A program made the position numbers and the translations under genes. Shown in pieces: positions 49,339 to 58,275 of a stretch of DNA of 64,000 bases (the first letter of the stretch is position 1; every line of letters starts with the position of its first letter). The notes below the pieces were generated by a model. It was not told the origin of the DNA. It worked only from the letters and a program-made list of their open reading frames with translations, and made no database searches. The DNA comes from Streptomyces albicerus (GTDB taxonomy: Bacteria; Actinomycetota; Actinomycetes; Streptomycetales; Streptomycetaceae), in the NCBI RefSeq assembly GCF_008905045.1, contig NZ_VWMY01000040.1, positions 1 through 64,000 of the forward strand. Reading direction: 5' to 3'.

Positions 49339-49365
49339 ATGTTGTTCTTGCTGCACACTCCTTAG
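49339..49365 (+). CDS. Possible leader peptide upstream of the small ribbon protein
   Basis: A 9-codon open frame (MLFLLHTP and stop) begins 9 nt after AAGGAG and ends 33 nt before the next ATG. A weak GC hairpin (CGCGC/GCGCG) follows it. The quality of the ribosome binding site is the only support; it may be chance. Confidence 0.2.
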   Translation: MLFLLHTP

Positions 49366-49398
49366 CGCGCAAGCGGAGCGCGACAACCAGGAGGCGTC

Positions 49399-49614
49399 AT
49401 GCTGCAGATCAACACCAGCAAGGTGAGCCGCTGGGACCAGCACGGCCGCGAGCACATCGTCCGCGTCCAACGCGCGGGCGTGCAGCGGACGATCAGATGC
49501 GATACGTGCGGCTGGCGCAAGGGTGCCCAGTTCCTGCCGTGGCTGAAGGCCGAGGAACACCTCGCGGAGGCCCATCAGGCCACGGTGGACCCGACGGAGG
49601 GCTCCGCCGGCTAG
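49399..49614 (+). CDS. Small zinc-finger-like protein
   Basis: 71-aa protein starting at an ATG preceded by AGGAGG. It contains CDTCGW (a CxxC pair, about residues 34-37) and HLAEAH (about 54-59), spaced like a C2H2 zinc finger, in a basic, Arg/His/Gln-rich sequence. It probably binds zinc and perhaps nucleic acid. The function is unknown. It is convergent with a TetR gene (6 bp apart) and divergent from the membrane protein. Confidence 0.7.
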   Translation: MLQINTSKVSRWDQHGREHIVRVQRAGVQRTIRCDTCGWRKGAQFLPWLKAEEHLAEAHQATVDPTEGSAG

Positions 49615-49620
49615 GCGGTT

Positions 49621-50217
49621 TCAGGCCCGCAGCCCCCGCAGCACAAGGTCCACGACCGCGTTGAACTCGGCCTCGATGCCCGGCTGTTCCCACTCGCGGG
49701 CGTAAGACGGGTCGTGGAAGCGGTTCGTGGCGTCGAAGACCGCGCGGGCGGTCGACGCGGCGGTGCTGGGCTCCACGGCGGTGAAGTCACCCTCGCGCAT
49801 GCCCTTCTTGACGATGAACACGAGCTGGTCGACCAGATCGGCGATGTGCTCCTCGACCACCGCGCTGCTCTCACCGAGCAGAACCTCGTACGTGGCGAAC
49901 AGCTGCGGGTCGTCGCCCGCTTTGTGGCGCTTGGCGGTGAACAGCGCCCCCAGCCAGTGCGCCAGAGCTTGGGGAGGCGTCTCGTCCGACGCCTGGGCGA
50001 TCTCCTTGAGTGTCCGCGTCGTACGGTCCAGCCAACGCTTGGTGACCGCCTCCCGCAGCGCCACCTTCGTACGGAAGTGCCGGTACACGCTGCCGTGGCT
50101 GACGCCGAGCGCGCGGGCCACGTCCACCACGGTCGCCTTAGCGGGGCCGTGGCGACGCAGCACCTCCTCGGTCGCCTCGAGGATGCGCTCGGCGGTCAGG
50201 GTCTCGGTGGTCGCCAT
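49621..50217 (-). CDS. TetR-family transcriptional regulator
   Basis: 198-aa repressor. The helix-turn-helix region is RILEATEEVLRRHGPAKATV with VVDVARALGVSHGSVYRHF and RTKVALREAVTKRWL, followed by a helical ligand domain (FTAKRHKAGDDPQLFATYEV). The sequence GTACCgccaGGTAC upstream of the ATG (about 50229-50242) is a likely self-operator. It lies downstream of, and on the same strand as, the aldo/keto reductase gene, so it may also bind the 16-bp inverted repeat in that gene's promoter. Confidence 0.9.
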   Translation of the reverse strand: MATTETLTAERILEATEEVLRRHGPAKATVVDVARALGVSHGSVYRHFRTKVALREAVTKRWLDRTTRTLKEIAQASDETPPQALAHWLGALFTAKRHKAGDDPQLFATYEVLLGESSAVVEEHIADLVDQLVFIVKKGMREGDFTAVEPSTAASTARAVFDATNRFHDPSYAREWEQPGIEAEFNAVVDLVLRGLRA

Positions 50218-50243
50218 GGGGATGACCGTACCTGGCGGTACTG

Positions 50244-51254
50244 TCAGCGCTCGCTGTCGAGGTGTGCCATCTGGGCGGACGGGTAGCGGTCGCCCGCCGC
50301 GGCGCCCGGCGGGACCGCGTCCTCGATCGCGGCGAGGTCGGCGGCGTCGAGGGTGACGTCGAGCGCTCCGAGCGCCTCCGCAAGACGGTCGCGGCTCCGC
50401 GCGCCGACGAGCGGCACGATGTCCTCGCCCCGGGCCAGCACCCAGGCGATCGCGATCTGCGCGACGGAGACGCCCTTCTGCTCGGCGATCTTGCGCAACG
50501 CCTCGACGAGGCCGAGGTTGTGCCGGAGGTTCTCGCCCTGGAAGCGGGGGCTGATCGCCCGGAAGTCGTTCGCGGCCAGCTGCCGGTCCCGGGTGAAGTG
50601 CCCGGAGATCAGCCCGCGCGACAGCACGCCGTACGCGGTGATGCCGATGCCCAGTTCACGGGTGGTCGGCAGGATCTCGTCCTCGATACCGCGCGAGATG
50701 AGGGAGTACTCGATCTGCAGGTCCGAGATCGGGGCGGTGGCCGCCGCCCGGCGCACGGTCTCCGCACCGGCCTCGCTCAGGCCGATGTGCCGTACGTACC
50801 CCTTCTCGACGAGCTCGGCGATCGCGCCGACGGTCTCCTCGATGGGGACGTCCGGGTCGACCCGCGCGATCCGGTACACGTCGATGTGGTCGACACCGAG
50901 CCGCTGCAGCGAGTACGCCGCGAAGTTCTTCACCGCGGCCGGCCGTCCGTCGTAACCGGACCAGCCGCCGTCCGGATCGCGCAGGGCACCGAACTTCACG
51001 CTGGTGAGCGCCTGTTCGCGCCGCGCGGCCGGGGCGCTCCGCAGCGCCTCACCGATCAGCATCTCGTTGTGCCCCATGGCATAGAAGTCACCGGTGTCGA
51101 GCAGCGTCACGCCCGCTTCGAGAGCGGCATGGATCGTCGCGACGGACTCGGCCCGGTCGGCGTCGCCGTACAGCGCGGACATACCCATGCAGCCGAGACC
51201 GAGGGCGGAGACCTGAGGGCCGGTGGATCCGAGGTGTCGGGTTTGCATCGTCAT
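50244..51254 (-). CDS. Aldo/keto reductase (AKR13-like)
   Basis: 336-aa NADPH-dependent oxidoreductase with a (beta/alpha)8 fold. The start MTMQTRHLGSTGPQVSALGL is typical. Of the catalytic tetrad, D53, Y58 (TGDFYAMGHNE) and K87 (LTSVKFG) are present, but the usual histidine is replaced: YRIARVDPDVPIEE has A130 where many relatives have His. That replacement also occurs in some subgroups and may alter activity. The ATG at 51254 is preferred over 51248 because it fits the usual N-terminus; an ATG at 51299 lies inside the operator. Its promoter holds a long perfect inverted repeat. Confidence 0.88.
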   Translation of the reverse strand: MTMQTRHLGSTGPQVSALGLGCMGMSALYGDADRAESVATIHAALEAGVTLLDTGDFYAMGHNEMLIGEALRSAPAARREQALTSVKFGALRDPDGGWSGYDGRPAAVKNFAAYSLQRLGVDHIDVYRIARVDPDVPIEETVGAIAELVEKGYVRHIGLSEAGAETVRRAAATAPISDLQIEYSLISRGIEDEILPTTRELGIGITAYGVLSRGLISGHFTRDRQLAANDFRAISPRFQGENLRHNLGLVEALRKIAEQKGVSVAQIAIAWVLARGEDIVPLVGARSRDRLAEALGALDVTLDAADLAAIEDAVPPGAAAGDRYPSAQMAHLDSER

Positions 51255-51268
51255 GCGACCACCATGAC

Positions 51269-51306
51269 ATAACAGATGACAGATTTCAATATCTGTCATC
51301 TGTTAT
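51269..51306. promoter_or_regulatory. 16-bp perfect inverted repeat operator upstream of the aldo/keto reductase
   Basis: ATAACAGATGACAGAT (51269-51284) and its exact complement ATCTGTCATCTGTTAT (51291-51306) flank TTCAAT. Direct repeats of CTGTCAT/TTGTCAT continue to 51320. The AT-rich character and size fit a strong TetR- or MarR-type operator. Confidence 0.8.
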
Positions 51307-51494
51307 CTGTCATTTGTCATCCGCTCCCGACGACACCGCGCAGCGGGAGGACGACACGGACGCGGGAGCGACCGCGGGCCACAGCGTCAACCTGGGAGTT
51401 CCGAGTACGCCCTCCCCCATGGACCTCGATACGTTGCGGTTCTGAACGCTCCTACGCATCGAGGGGCGTAGCCACTAGGGGGAAGGAAGCCGGG

Positions 51495-51857
51495 ATGCGA
51501 TACGGGAAGCACGCCCTGCGCGGACTTGTCGCCGCTGCCACGGCCCTGGGCGTGGTCGGCGTTGCCTCGTCGTCGGCGCAGGCGGCGGAGTTCGTGACCA
51601 CGTACGAGGCGGTCAATGTACGGGAAGCGCCCACGACAAAGAGCGCGAAGATCGGTACCCATCCTGCCGGACACACCCTTCTCGGCGTCTGTTATCAGTT
51701 CGGGGAGACGATCCGGGACAACGGTGTGGTGAACGACATCTGGGTTGCCACTGGGAAGAAGGGTGGCAACGGCTGGGCCTTCATCAGCGCCGTGTACCTG
51801 AAGGGCGACAAGTACGGCGGGCTCGACCCTGTCCGCGACTGGTGCGGGCACGTGTAG
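51495..51857 (+). CDS. Small secreted SH3-like domain protein
   Basis: 120-aa exported protein. The signal peptide (about 1-30) ends SSAQAAEF. The mature part starts with a bacterial SH3-like segment (VNVREAPTTKSAKIGTHPAG) and contains two cysteines (CYQFG near 66 and DWCGHV at the end) that may pair. Such domains bind cell-wall peptides or proteins. GGAAGGAAG lies just upstream of the ATG. A strong hairpin ends the transcript at 51870-51907. The function is not known. Confidence 0.82.
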   Translation: MRYGKHALRGLVAAATALGVVGVASSSAQAAEFVTTYEAVNVREAPTTKSAKIGTHPAGHTLLGVCYQFGETIRDNGVVNDIWVATGKKGGNGWAFISAVYLKGDKYGGLDPVRDWCGHV

Positions 51858-51869
51858 GTCATGGGCGCA

Positions 51870-51907
51870 GCCCCGTACCCGTACCCAACTGGGTACGGGT
51901 ACGGGGC
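51870..51907 (+). terminator. Strong hairpin terminator after the SH3-like gene
   Basis: A perfect 17-bp stem, GCCCCGTACCCGTACCC (51870-51886) with GGGTACGGGTACGGGGC (51891-51907), and a 4-nt AACT loop lie 12 bp after the stop. It probably works for the convergent gene as well. Confidence 0.9.
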
Positions 51908-51961
51908 CGGGCCGTGGGCCGACTGTCGGAGGTGCTGAGCGCAGACCTCCAGAAATCGAGC

Positions 51962-52882
51962 TCAGCCCTGGTTCAGCGGGATCGCCAGGTCCACCACCTG
52001 CCGCCCCTGCGGGAACGACCCCAGCGAACTCGCCTTCCCCGTCAGCAGGTTGACCCGGAACGCCTTGCCGCCGGTCACCGCGTACCCCGTGTTCGTCCCC
52101 TTGCGCGCCGAGCTGTAGATGTCGAATCCGGAGTTCAGCGGCACGTCCGCGCCGAGCTTCCCCGTCGGTGCGAGGTTGCCGGCGTTGGCGGGCGACTGGA
52201 CCGAGACCTGGTCCAGCGTGGTGTCGAGGTCGAAGAGGGTGGTGGCCGTGGTCGCGTCGAGGTCGTTGTTCGTGTACGCGGCACCGGGCACGCCGAGCGC
52301 GGTGGCACCCGGGTTCGGCGGCACCGGCGGGTTGGTGAGGGTGCCGTCGACGGCCGTGGTGCCGGGGGCCGGGGCGCCCGCCGGGTCGTCGAGGTTGTGG
52401 CGGAGGTTCTGGCCGGTGTCGCTGATGACCCGCAGCCGGTTGGCGGCCGGGTTGAAGTCGACACCGAAGGCCCTGCCCTGCAGGGCGACGCTCAGCTGCG
52501 AGACCTTGGTGGCGCGGGCGCCCACCTCGCGGATCGTGTAGATGCCGCCCTGGTCGCCGACCGCGTACAGCTTCTTGTTCTGGACGCGGTAGTCGATCCC
52601 GACGAGCGTCTTGTCGCCCTTGAGCCCGCCGACCTTTCCGAGCGGCACCACGACACCGGGACGGTCGACCGGGAACGTCACCAGCCGCTGGTCCGCCGTC
52701 AGCCCGAGAGCCCGCAGCCCGCTCGGCGCGAGCGCGTCCGGCAGACCGCCCCCGGCCCCCTTGGCCTCGATCCCCGACCCCTGCTTCGACGACTCCCCGT
52801 CCAGCGCCCCGGCCCCAACAACCCCGACGACCCCGATCGCGACGGCCATCGTGAGTACGCCAATGACTGCTTGCTTGCGCAT
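51962..52882 (-). CDS. Secreted DUF4394-like protein
   Basis: 306-aa exported protein with a signal peptide (about 1-27) and a beta-propeller-like domain. Characteristic phrases are LGLTADQRLVTFPVDRPG, LVGIDYRVQNKKLYAVGDQG, FGVDFNPAANRLRVISDTGQ, YTNNDLDATTATTLFDLDTT and GFDIYSSARKGTNTGYAVTG, which fit the DUF4394 family. The ATG at 52882 has a G-rich ribosome binding site. The function is unknown; it stands alone between the SH3-like gene (convergent) and glyS. Confidence 0.82.
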   Translation of the reverse strand: MRKQAVIGVLTMAVAIGVVGVVGAGALDGESSKQGSGIEAKGAGGGLPDALAPSGLRALGLTADQRLVTFPVDRPGVVVPLGKVGGLKGDKTLVGIDYRVQNKKLYAVGDQGGIYTIREVGARATKVSQLSVALQGRAFGVDFNPAANRLRVISDTGQNLRHNLDDPAGAPAPGTTAVDGTLTNPPVPPNPGATALGVPGAAYTNNDLDATTATTLFDLDTTLDQVSVQSPANAGNLAPTGKLGADVPLNSGFDIYSSARKGTNTGYAVTGGKAFRVNLLTGKASSLGSFPQGRQVVDLAIPLNQG

Positions 52883-53016
52883 GTTGCCCCCGTGAGAGGT
52901 TCGGCGACCCACCCCCTGCGGGCCGCTCGACCTGACCTTCGGAGCGCTTTGTCCCCCGGATTGCGAAAACCCCGGTTCATTACATCCGTTACGGACGTGA
53001 CAGAACCGGGGCATTT

Positions 53017-53100
53017 GAAAGGGGCTGCCCCGTCAGGGGCGGGGGCCGCGCCCCGTCAGGGGCGCAGCCCCTAGGGGCGCGGGGAACTGCGCGACCAGCC
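53017..53100. repeat. Type A dispersed repeat, copy 4, with GGGGC cassettes
   Basis: AGGGGCGCGGGGAACTGCGC plus GACCAGCC (53073-53100) matches the type A core. It is preceded by several CGTCAGGGGC cassettes (about 53030-53065) that can pair with each other. It lies between the DUF4394-like promoter and the glyS 3' end. Confidence 0.8.
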
Positions 53101-53161
53101 ACAACGAATCCGCAGCCGGACAAACAACATCAGCCAGGCAGCCGCCCGACCCGCGGAGCGA

Positions 53162-54544
<1,383 letters not shown>

Positions 54545-54727
54545 GGTGCTCTCTTCATTACGACGACGGGCGACGAAGCGGTTGCTTCACAGCGATTGCT
54601 TCAGAGCGAATGCTTCAGATTACCGGCGGTCCCGCCCCCCGGATCAAATCGGTTCGGGGTCCCGGCCGTGCACCGCTCCCCCACCTGTCCCATACCGGGA
54701 TGAAGTCGAAATCACAAGACAGCTTGT

Positions 54728-54764
54728 TGACAATCGTTTCCAGACTTGTTGAAAATGAGTGTCA
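54728..54764. promoter_or_regulatory. Tandem Zur-box-like sites overlapping the znuA start
   Basis: TGACAATCGTTTCCA (54728-54742) and TGAAAATGAGTGTCA (54750-54764), 22 bp apart, both resemble the 7-1-7 actinomycete Zur box (consensus near TGAAAATnATTTTCA). The second site ends at the A of the chosen start codon. Zur encoded in the same operon would repress it when zinc is ample. Confidence 0.65.
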
Positions 54765-55741
54765 TGAACGTACAGCGACGCCTCATATCCGGAACCGCAG
54801 TCGCGGCGGCCACCGCCCTCGGTATCGGAGTCCTCTCCGCCTGCTCGTCCGAGTCGGACGCAGCCGACAGCAAGAGCAGCGGGAAGCTCGACGTCGTGGC
54901 GTCGTTCTACCCCATGCAGTATCTCGCCGAACAGATCGGCGGGGACCACGTCAGCGTCTCCAACCTCACCGAGCCCGGCCAGGAGCCGCACGACCTGGAG
55001 ATCAGCGCCAAGCAGACGGCCCAGCTCCAGGAGGCGGACGCGGTCCTCTACCTCAAGGACCTGCAGCCGGCCGTCGACGACGCCGTGGGGCAGTCCGAGA
55101 TCAAGACCAAGATCGACGCGGCCACGCTGACCAGCCTCGAGGACCACGGCAGCACCGGCCACGCCCACGAGGGCGAAGAGGAGCCCGCCGAAGAGGAAGA
55201 GCACGCCGAGGAAGAGGGCGGCCTCGACCCGCACGTCTGGCTGGACCCCGTGAAGTACGCCGAGCTCGCCGAGGGCGTGGGCAAGGCCTTCGAGAAGGCC
55301 GACCCGGACAACGCGGCGGACTACAAGAAGAACACCGAAGCGCTGACGAAGAAGCTCGGCGACCTCGACACGGAGTTCAAGGACGGGCTGAAGAACACCG
55401 AGTCGAAGGTCTTCTTCACCAACCACTCGGCCTTCAGCTATCTCGCCGAGCGCTACGGCCTGACCCAGGAGGCCATCTCCGGTCTCGACCCCGAGAGCGA
55501 GCCCAGCCCGGCCCGGGTCAAGGAGCTCCAGGAGGAGGCCAAGGCCGACGGCGTCACGACCGTCTTCTACGAGACACTGGTCTCCGACAAGACCGCGAAG
55601 ACCCTGGCGAAGGACGCCGGTCTCAAGACTGATGTACTCGACCCTCTTGAGGGCATCACCGACAAGTCCAAGGGCGACGACTACATCGCCGTCATGCAGT
55701 CGAACCTGGCGGCGCTGGAGAAGGCCCTCGGCGCGAAGTGA
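54764..55741 (+). CDS. znuA: Zinc ABC transporter substrate-binding lipoprotein
   Basis: About 325-aa exported lipoprotein that binds zinc outside the membrane. A signal peptide ends in the lipobox LSAC (about residue 25). Zinc-binding residues are visible in GQEPHDLE, DPHVWLDP and FFTNHSAFSYLAERYG. A Glu/His-rich loop (about 130-150, HAHEGEEEPAEEEEHAEEEG) is typical of ZnuA and may collect zinc. Two in-frame ATGs exist (54755 and 54764); 54764 is preferred for its conserved start, but neither has a strong ribosome binding site and both lie within Zur-like boxes. It heads the znuA-znuC-znuB-zur operon. Confidence 0.93.
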   Translation: MNVQRRLISGTAVAAATALGIGVLSACSSESDAADSKSSGKLDVVASFYPMQYLAEQIGGDHVSVSNLTEPGQEPHDLEISAKQTAQLQEADAVLYLKDLQPAVDDAVGQSEIKTKIDAATLTSLEDHGSTGHAHEGEEEPAEEEEHAEEEGGLDPHVWLDPVKYAELAEGVGKAFEKADPDNAADYKKNTEALTKKLGDLDTEFKDGLKNTESKVFFTNHSAFSYLAERYGLTQEAISGLDPESEPSPARVKELQEEAKADGVTTVFYETLVSDKTAKTLAKDAGLKTDVLDPLEGITDKSKGDDYIAVMQSNLAALEKALGAK

Positions 55742-55790
55742 GGCATCGGAAGTCAAGCGGCGGCAGTGAGTGACGAGGAAGGCGCGAGCC

Positions 55791-56573
55791 ATGAAGGCTG
55801 ACCAGCTCGGGGAGCCGGTCATATCCCTGCGCGAAGTGACCGCTGAGCTCGGCTCGCGCCCCGTCCTGCGCGGCATCGACCTCACCGTCCACGGCGGTGA
55901 GGTCGTCGCGCTGCTCGGCGCCAACGGCTCCGGCAAGTCGACGGCGGTGCGCACGATCATCGGTCAAGTCCCGGTCACGGGTGGCGAGATCGAGCTCTTC
56001 GGCACCCCGCGGCGCCGGTTCCGCGACTGGGCGCGTGTGGGGTACGTACCGCAGCGCACGACCGCGGCGGGCGGGGTGCCCGCGACGGTGACCGAGGTGG
56101 TGTCCTCCGGGCGGCTGTCCCGCGCCCGCTTCGGGATCCTGCGCAGGGCCGACCGTCAAGCTGTCCACGAGGCGATCGAGCTGGTCGGCATGGCAGACCG
56201 CGCGAAGGACTCGGTGAACGCGCTCTCCGGCGGCCAGCACCAGCGCGTCCTGATAGCGCGCGCCCTGGCCTCCCGTCCCGAGCTGCTGATCATGGACGAG
56301 CCGATGGCGGGCGTCGACCTGGCCAGCCAGGAGGTGCTGGCGGCGACCCTGCGCGAGCAGGTTTCCCAGGGGACCTCCGTCCTGCTCGTCCTGCACGAAC
56401 TGGGCCCGCTGGAGCCGCTGATCGACCGCGCGGTCGTCCTGCGTGACGGCTGCGTGCTGCACGACGGCCCGCCCCCGCAGGCGGTCGGCCAGCACGCGCT
56501 TCCCGGCCACGACCACGTACACCCGCACGCGGCTCACGACGCCGAACCGATCCGAACGGGACTGCTGAGCTGA
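55791..56573 (+). CDS. znuC: Zinc ABC transporter ATP-binding protein
   Basis: 260-aa cytoplasmic ATPase driving zinc import. Walker A is GANGSGKST, the ABC signature is LSGGQHQR, Walker B is LLIMDEPMAG, and the switch His is in VLHELG. The C-terminus is rich in His (LPGHDHVHPHAAHDAE), a possible zinc sensor or store. The ATG at 55791 has GGAAGG upstream; a GTG at 55770 in the same frame is less likely. It is located 49 bp after znuA and 5 bp before znuB. Confidence 0.94.
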   Translation: MKADQLGEPVISLREVTAELGSRPVLRGIDLTVHGGEVVALLGANGSGKSTAVRTIIGQVPVTGGEIELFGTPRRRFRDWARVGYVPQRTTAAGGVPATVTEVVSSGRLSRARFGILRRADRQAVHEAIELVGMADRAKDSVNALSGGQHQRVLIARALASRPELLIMDEPMAGVDLASQEVLAATLREQVSQGTSVLLVLHELGPLEPLIDRAVVLRDGCVLHDGPPPQAVGQHALPGHDHVHPHAAHDAEPIRTGLLS

Positions 56574-56578
56574 TCGCC

Positions 56579-57493
56579 ATGAACCTGGAAATCCTCGACT
56601 ACGCGTTCATGCAGCGGGCCCTGCTCGCCGCCGTCCTCGTCGGTATCACGGCGCCCGCCGTCGGCATCTACCTCGTGCAGCGCCGCCAGGCCCTGATGGG
56701 CGACGGAATCGGCCACGTGGCGATGACCGGCGTCGGCCTGGGCTTCCTGCTGTCCTGGTCCCCGGTGTGGATGGCGACGGCGGTGTCCGTGCTCGGCGCG
56801 GTGCTGATGGAGCTGATCCGCTGGTACGGGAAGACGCGCGGCGACATCGCGCTGGCGATGCTCTTCTACGGGGGCATGGCGGGCGGTGTGATGCTGATCA
56901 ACCTCGCACCGGGCGGCTCCAACGCGAACCTGAGCTCGTATCTCTTCGGCTCGCTCTCGACGGTGTCGGAGAGTGACGTGACGGCGATCTGTCTGCTCGC
57001 CGCCTTCGTGCTCGTGGTCACTCTGGGCCTGCGCCGACAGCTGTTCGCGGTGAGTCAGGACGAGGAGTTCGCGCGGGTGACCGGGCTGCCGGTACGCGCC
57101 CTGAACCTGCTGACGGCCGTCACGGCCGCGGTCACGGTCACGGTCGCCATGCGGGTCGTGGGGCTGCTGCTGGTGAGCGCCTTGATGGTGGTCCCGGTGG
57201 CCGCCGCGCAGCAGCTCAGCCGCAGTTTCGCCGCGACCTTCGCCATCGCGGTGGCGATCGGGGTGAGCGTGACCCTCGGCGGGACGGTGACCTCGTACTA
57301 CCAGGACGTGCCGCCCGGTGCGACGATCGTTCTGCTGGCCATCGGCGCGTTCATCCTGCTCACGGCACTGGCGGCACCGCTGGCCCGCCGTAGGGCGCGG
57401 GCCGCCACACAGGCCGCGGCGCGGGAGGCCGGCGACCCGGCGGAGTGCGCGATTCCGGCCACGCACGCCCCCGTGGGAAAGGCCGGCGTCTGA
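56579..57493 (+). CDS. znuB: Zinc ABC transporter permease
   Basis: 304-aa membrane protein of the ABC-3 permease family with about eight to nine transmembrane segments. Phrases typical of the family are LVGITAPAVGIYLVQRRQAL, MGDGIGHVAMTGVGLGFLL, GSNANLSSYLFGSLSTVSES and MRVVGLLLVSALMVVPVAAA. A His/Pro-containing tail follows. It forms the channel of the ZnuABC importer and is co-transcribed with znuC and zur. Confidence 0.94.
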   Translation: MNLEILDYAFMQRALLAAVLVGITAPAVGIYLVQRRQALMGDGIGHVAMTGVGLGFLLSWSPVWMATAVSVLGAVLMELIRWYGKTRGDIALAMLFYGGMAGGVMLINLAPGGSNANLSSYLFGSLSTVSESDVTAICLLAAFVLVVTLGLRRQLFAVSQDEEFARVTGLPVRALNLLTAVTAAVTVTVAMRVVGLLLVSALMVVPVAAAQQLSRSFAATFAIAVAIGVSVTLGGTVTSYYQDVPPGATIVLLAIGAFILLTALAAPLARRRARAATQAAAREAGDPAECAIPATHAPVGKAGV

Positions 57494-57552
57494 CCGCGCC
57501 CATATCGGGCTGGCACAATGGCCCGGCAAGCCGCAGACGTTTGGAGGCAACG

Positions 57553-57972
57553 GTGACGACCGCTGGACCGCCCGTTCGGGGCCGCTCCACCCGGCAGCGC
57601 GCCGCCGTGGCGGCGGCGCTCGACGAGGTCGACGAGTTCCGCAGCGCGCAGGAGCTGCACGACATGCTCAAGCACAAGGGTGACTCCGTCGGGCTGACCA
57701 CGGTGTACCGCACGCTGCAGTCGCTCGCGGACGCGGGTGAGGTCGACGTCCTGCGGACGTCGGACGGTGAGTCCGTGTACCGGCGCTGCGCGAGTGGCGA
57801 GCACCATCACCATCTTGTGTGCCGTGTCTGTGGCAAGGCTGTCGAGGTGGAGGGGCCTGCGGTGGAGAAGTGGGCCGAGGCGATCGCGTCCGAGCACGGG
57901 TATGTGAACGTGGCGCATACGGTGGAGATCTTCGGCACCTGTGCGGAGTGCGCTGCGCGCGCCAAGGGGTAG
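57553..57972 (+). CDS. zur: Zinc uptake regulator Zur (Fur family)
   Basis: 139-aa metal-dependent repressor. A winged helix-turn-helix (about 10-80; RQRAAVAAALDEVDEFRSAQ, GLTTVYRTLQSLADAGEVDV) precedes the dimerisation domain with a His cluster (GEHHHHLVCRVCGKAVEV) and the structural zinc cysteine pairs CRVC and CAEC. The GTG at 57553 is preceded by GGAGG at good spacing; the longer frame upstream is a shadow of znuB. As the last gene of the znu operon it would be under its own control. Confidence 0.95.
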   Translation: MTTAGPPVRGRSTRQRAAVAAALDEVDEFRSAQELHDMLKHKGDSVGLTTVYRTLQSLADAGEVDVLRTSDGESVYRRCASGEHHHHLVCRVCGKAVEVEGPAVEKWAEAIASEHGYVNVAHTVEIFGTCAECAARAKG

Positions 57973-58275
57973 GGGTAGGGGCTTGCGGTTCGTGTTCGTC
58001 TGCGGGTCGGTGGGGGCTTGTCGCGCCCCGCGGCGGAGCCGCAAATGTCACAGCCCCGCGCCCCTCAAAAGCTGCCTGCGCCCCTGAAAGACACAGGGCG
58101 CTCAGCCCCTCCCGCGCCAAACCTCCGGCGCGTAACCGGTGGTTGCGTGTCGGAGCGCCGGAGCCGCTCAGGCGCTCGGCGTCGCCGTGGCCGCGACCCC
58201 CTTGCGCTTACACGATCAGGTGGTCGGTGTTGATCTGTCTATCGGGTGGGTGTCGGTGCGGCTTATCCAAGACGT
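57973..58275. other. Non-coding gap with type B repeat
   Basis: This 303-bp region contains the type B element (58002-58065), followed by a GC-rich stretch with short inverted repeats (CCCCTCAAAA, CTGAAAGACACAGGGCGCTCAG) and the promoter of the amine oxidase (about 58200-58275, more AT-containing). No coding sequence is recognised. Confidence 0.5.
58002..58065 (+). repeat. Type B dispersed palindromic repeat, copy 3
   Basis: 64-bp element closely matching 2459-2524 in the same orientation with two deleted bases and a few changes. It contains GCGGC-gga-GCCGC and the GGGGCT/AGCCCC symmetry. It follows the zur stop by about 30 bp, again a terminator-like position. Confidence 0.85.

Noticed and set aside
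51276..51494. In-frame upstream start for the SH3-like protein
   Set aside because: An ATG at 51276 lies inside the inverted-repeat operator and would add about 73 residues before the clear signal peptide and ribosome binding site at 51495.
54746..54763. TTG start for znuA at 54746
   Set aside because: It would add six residues with no ribosome binding site and lies within the Zur boxes; the ATG at 54764 fits the lipoprotein start better, though the ATG at 54755 cannot be excluded.
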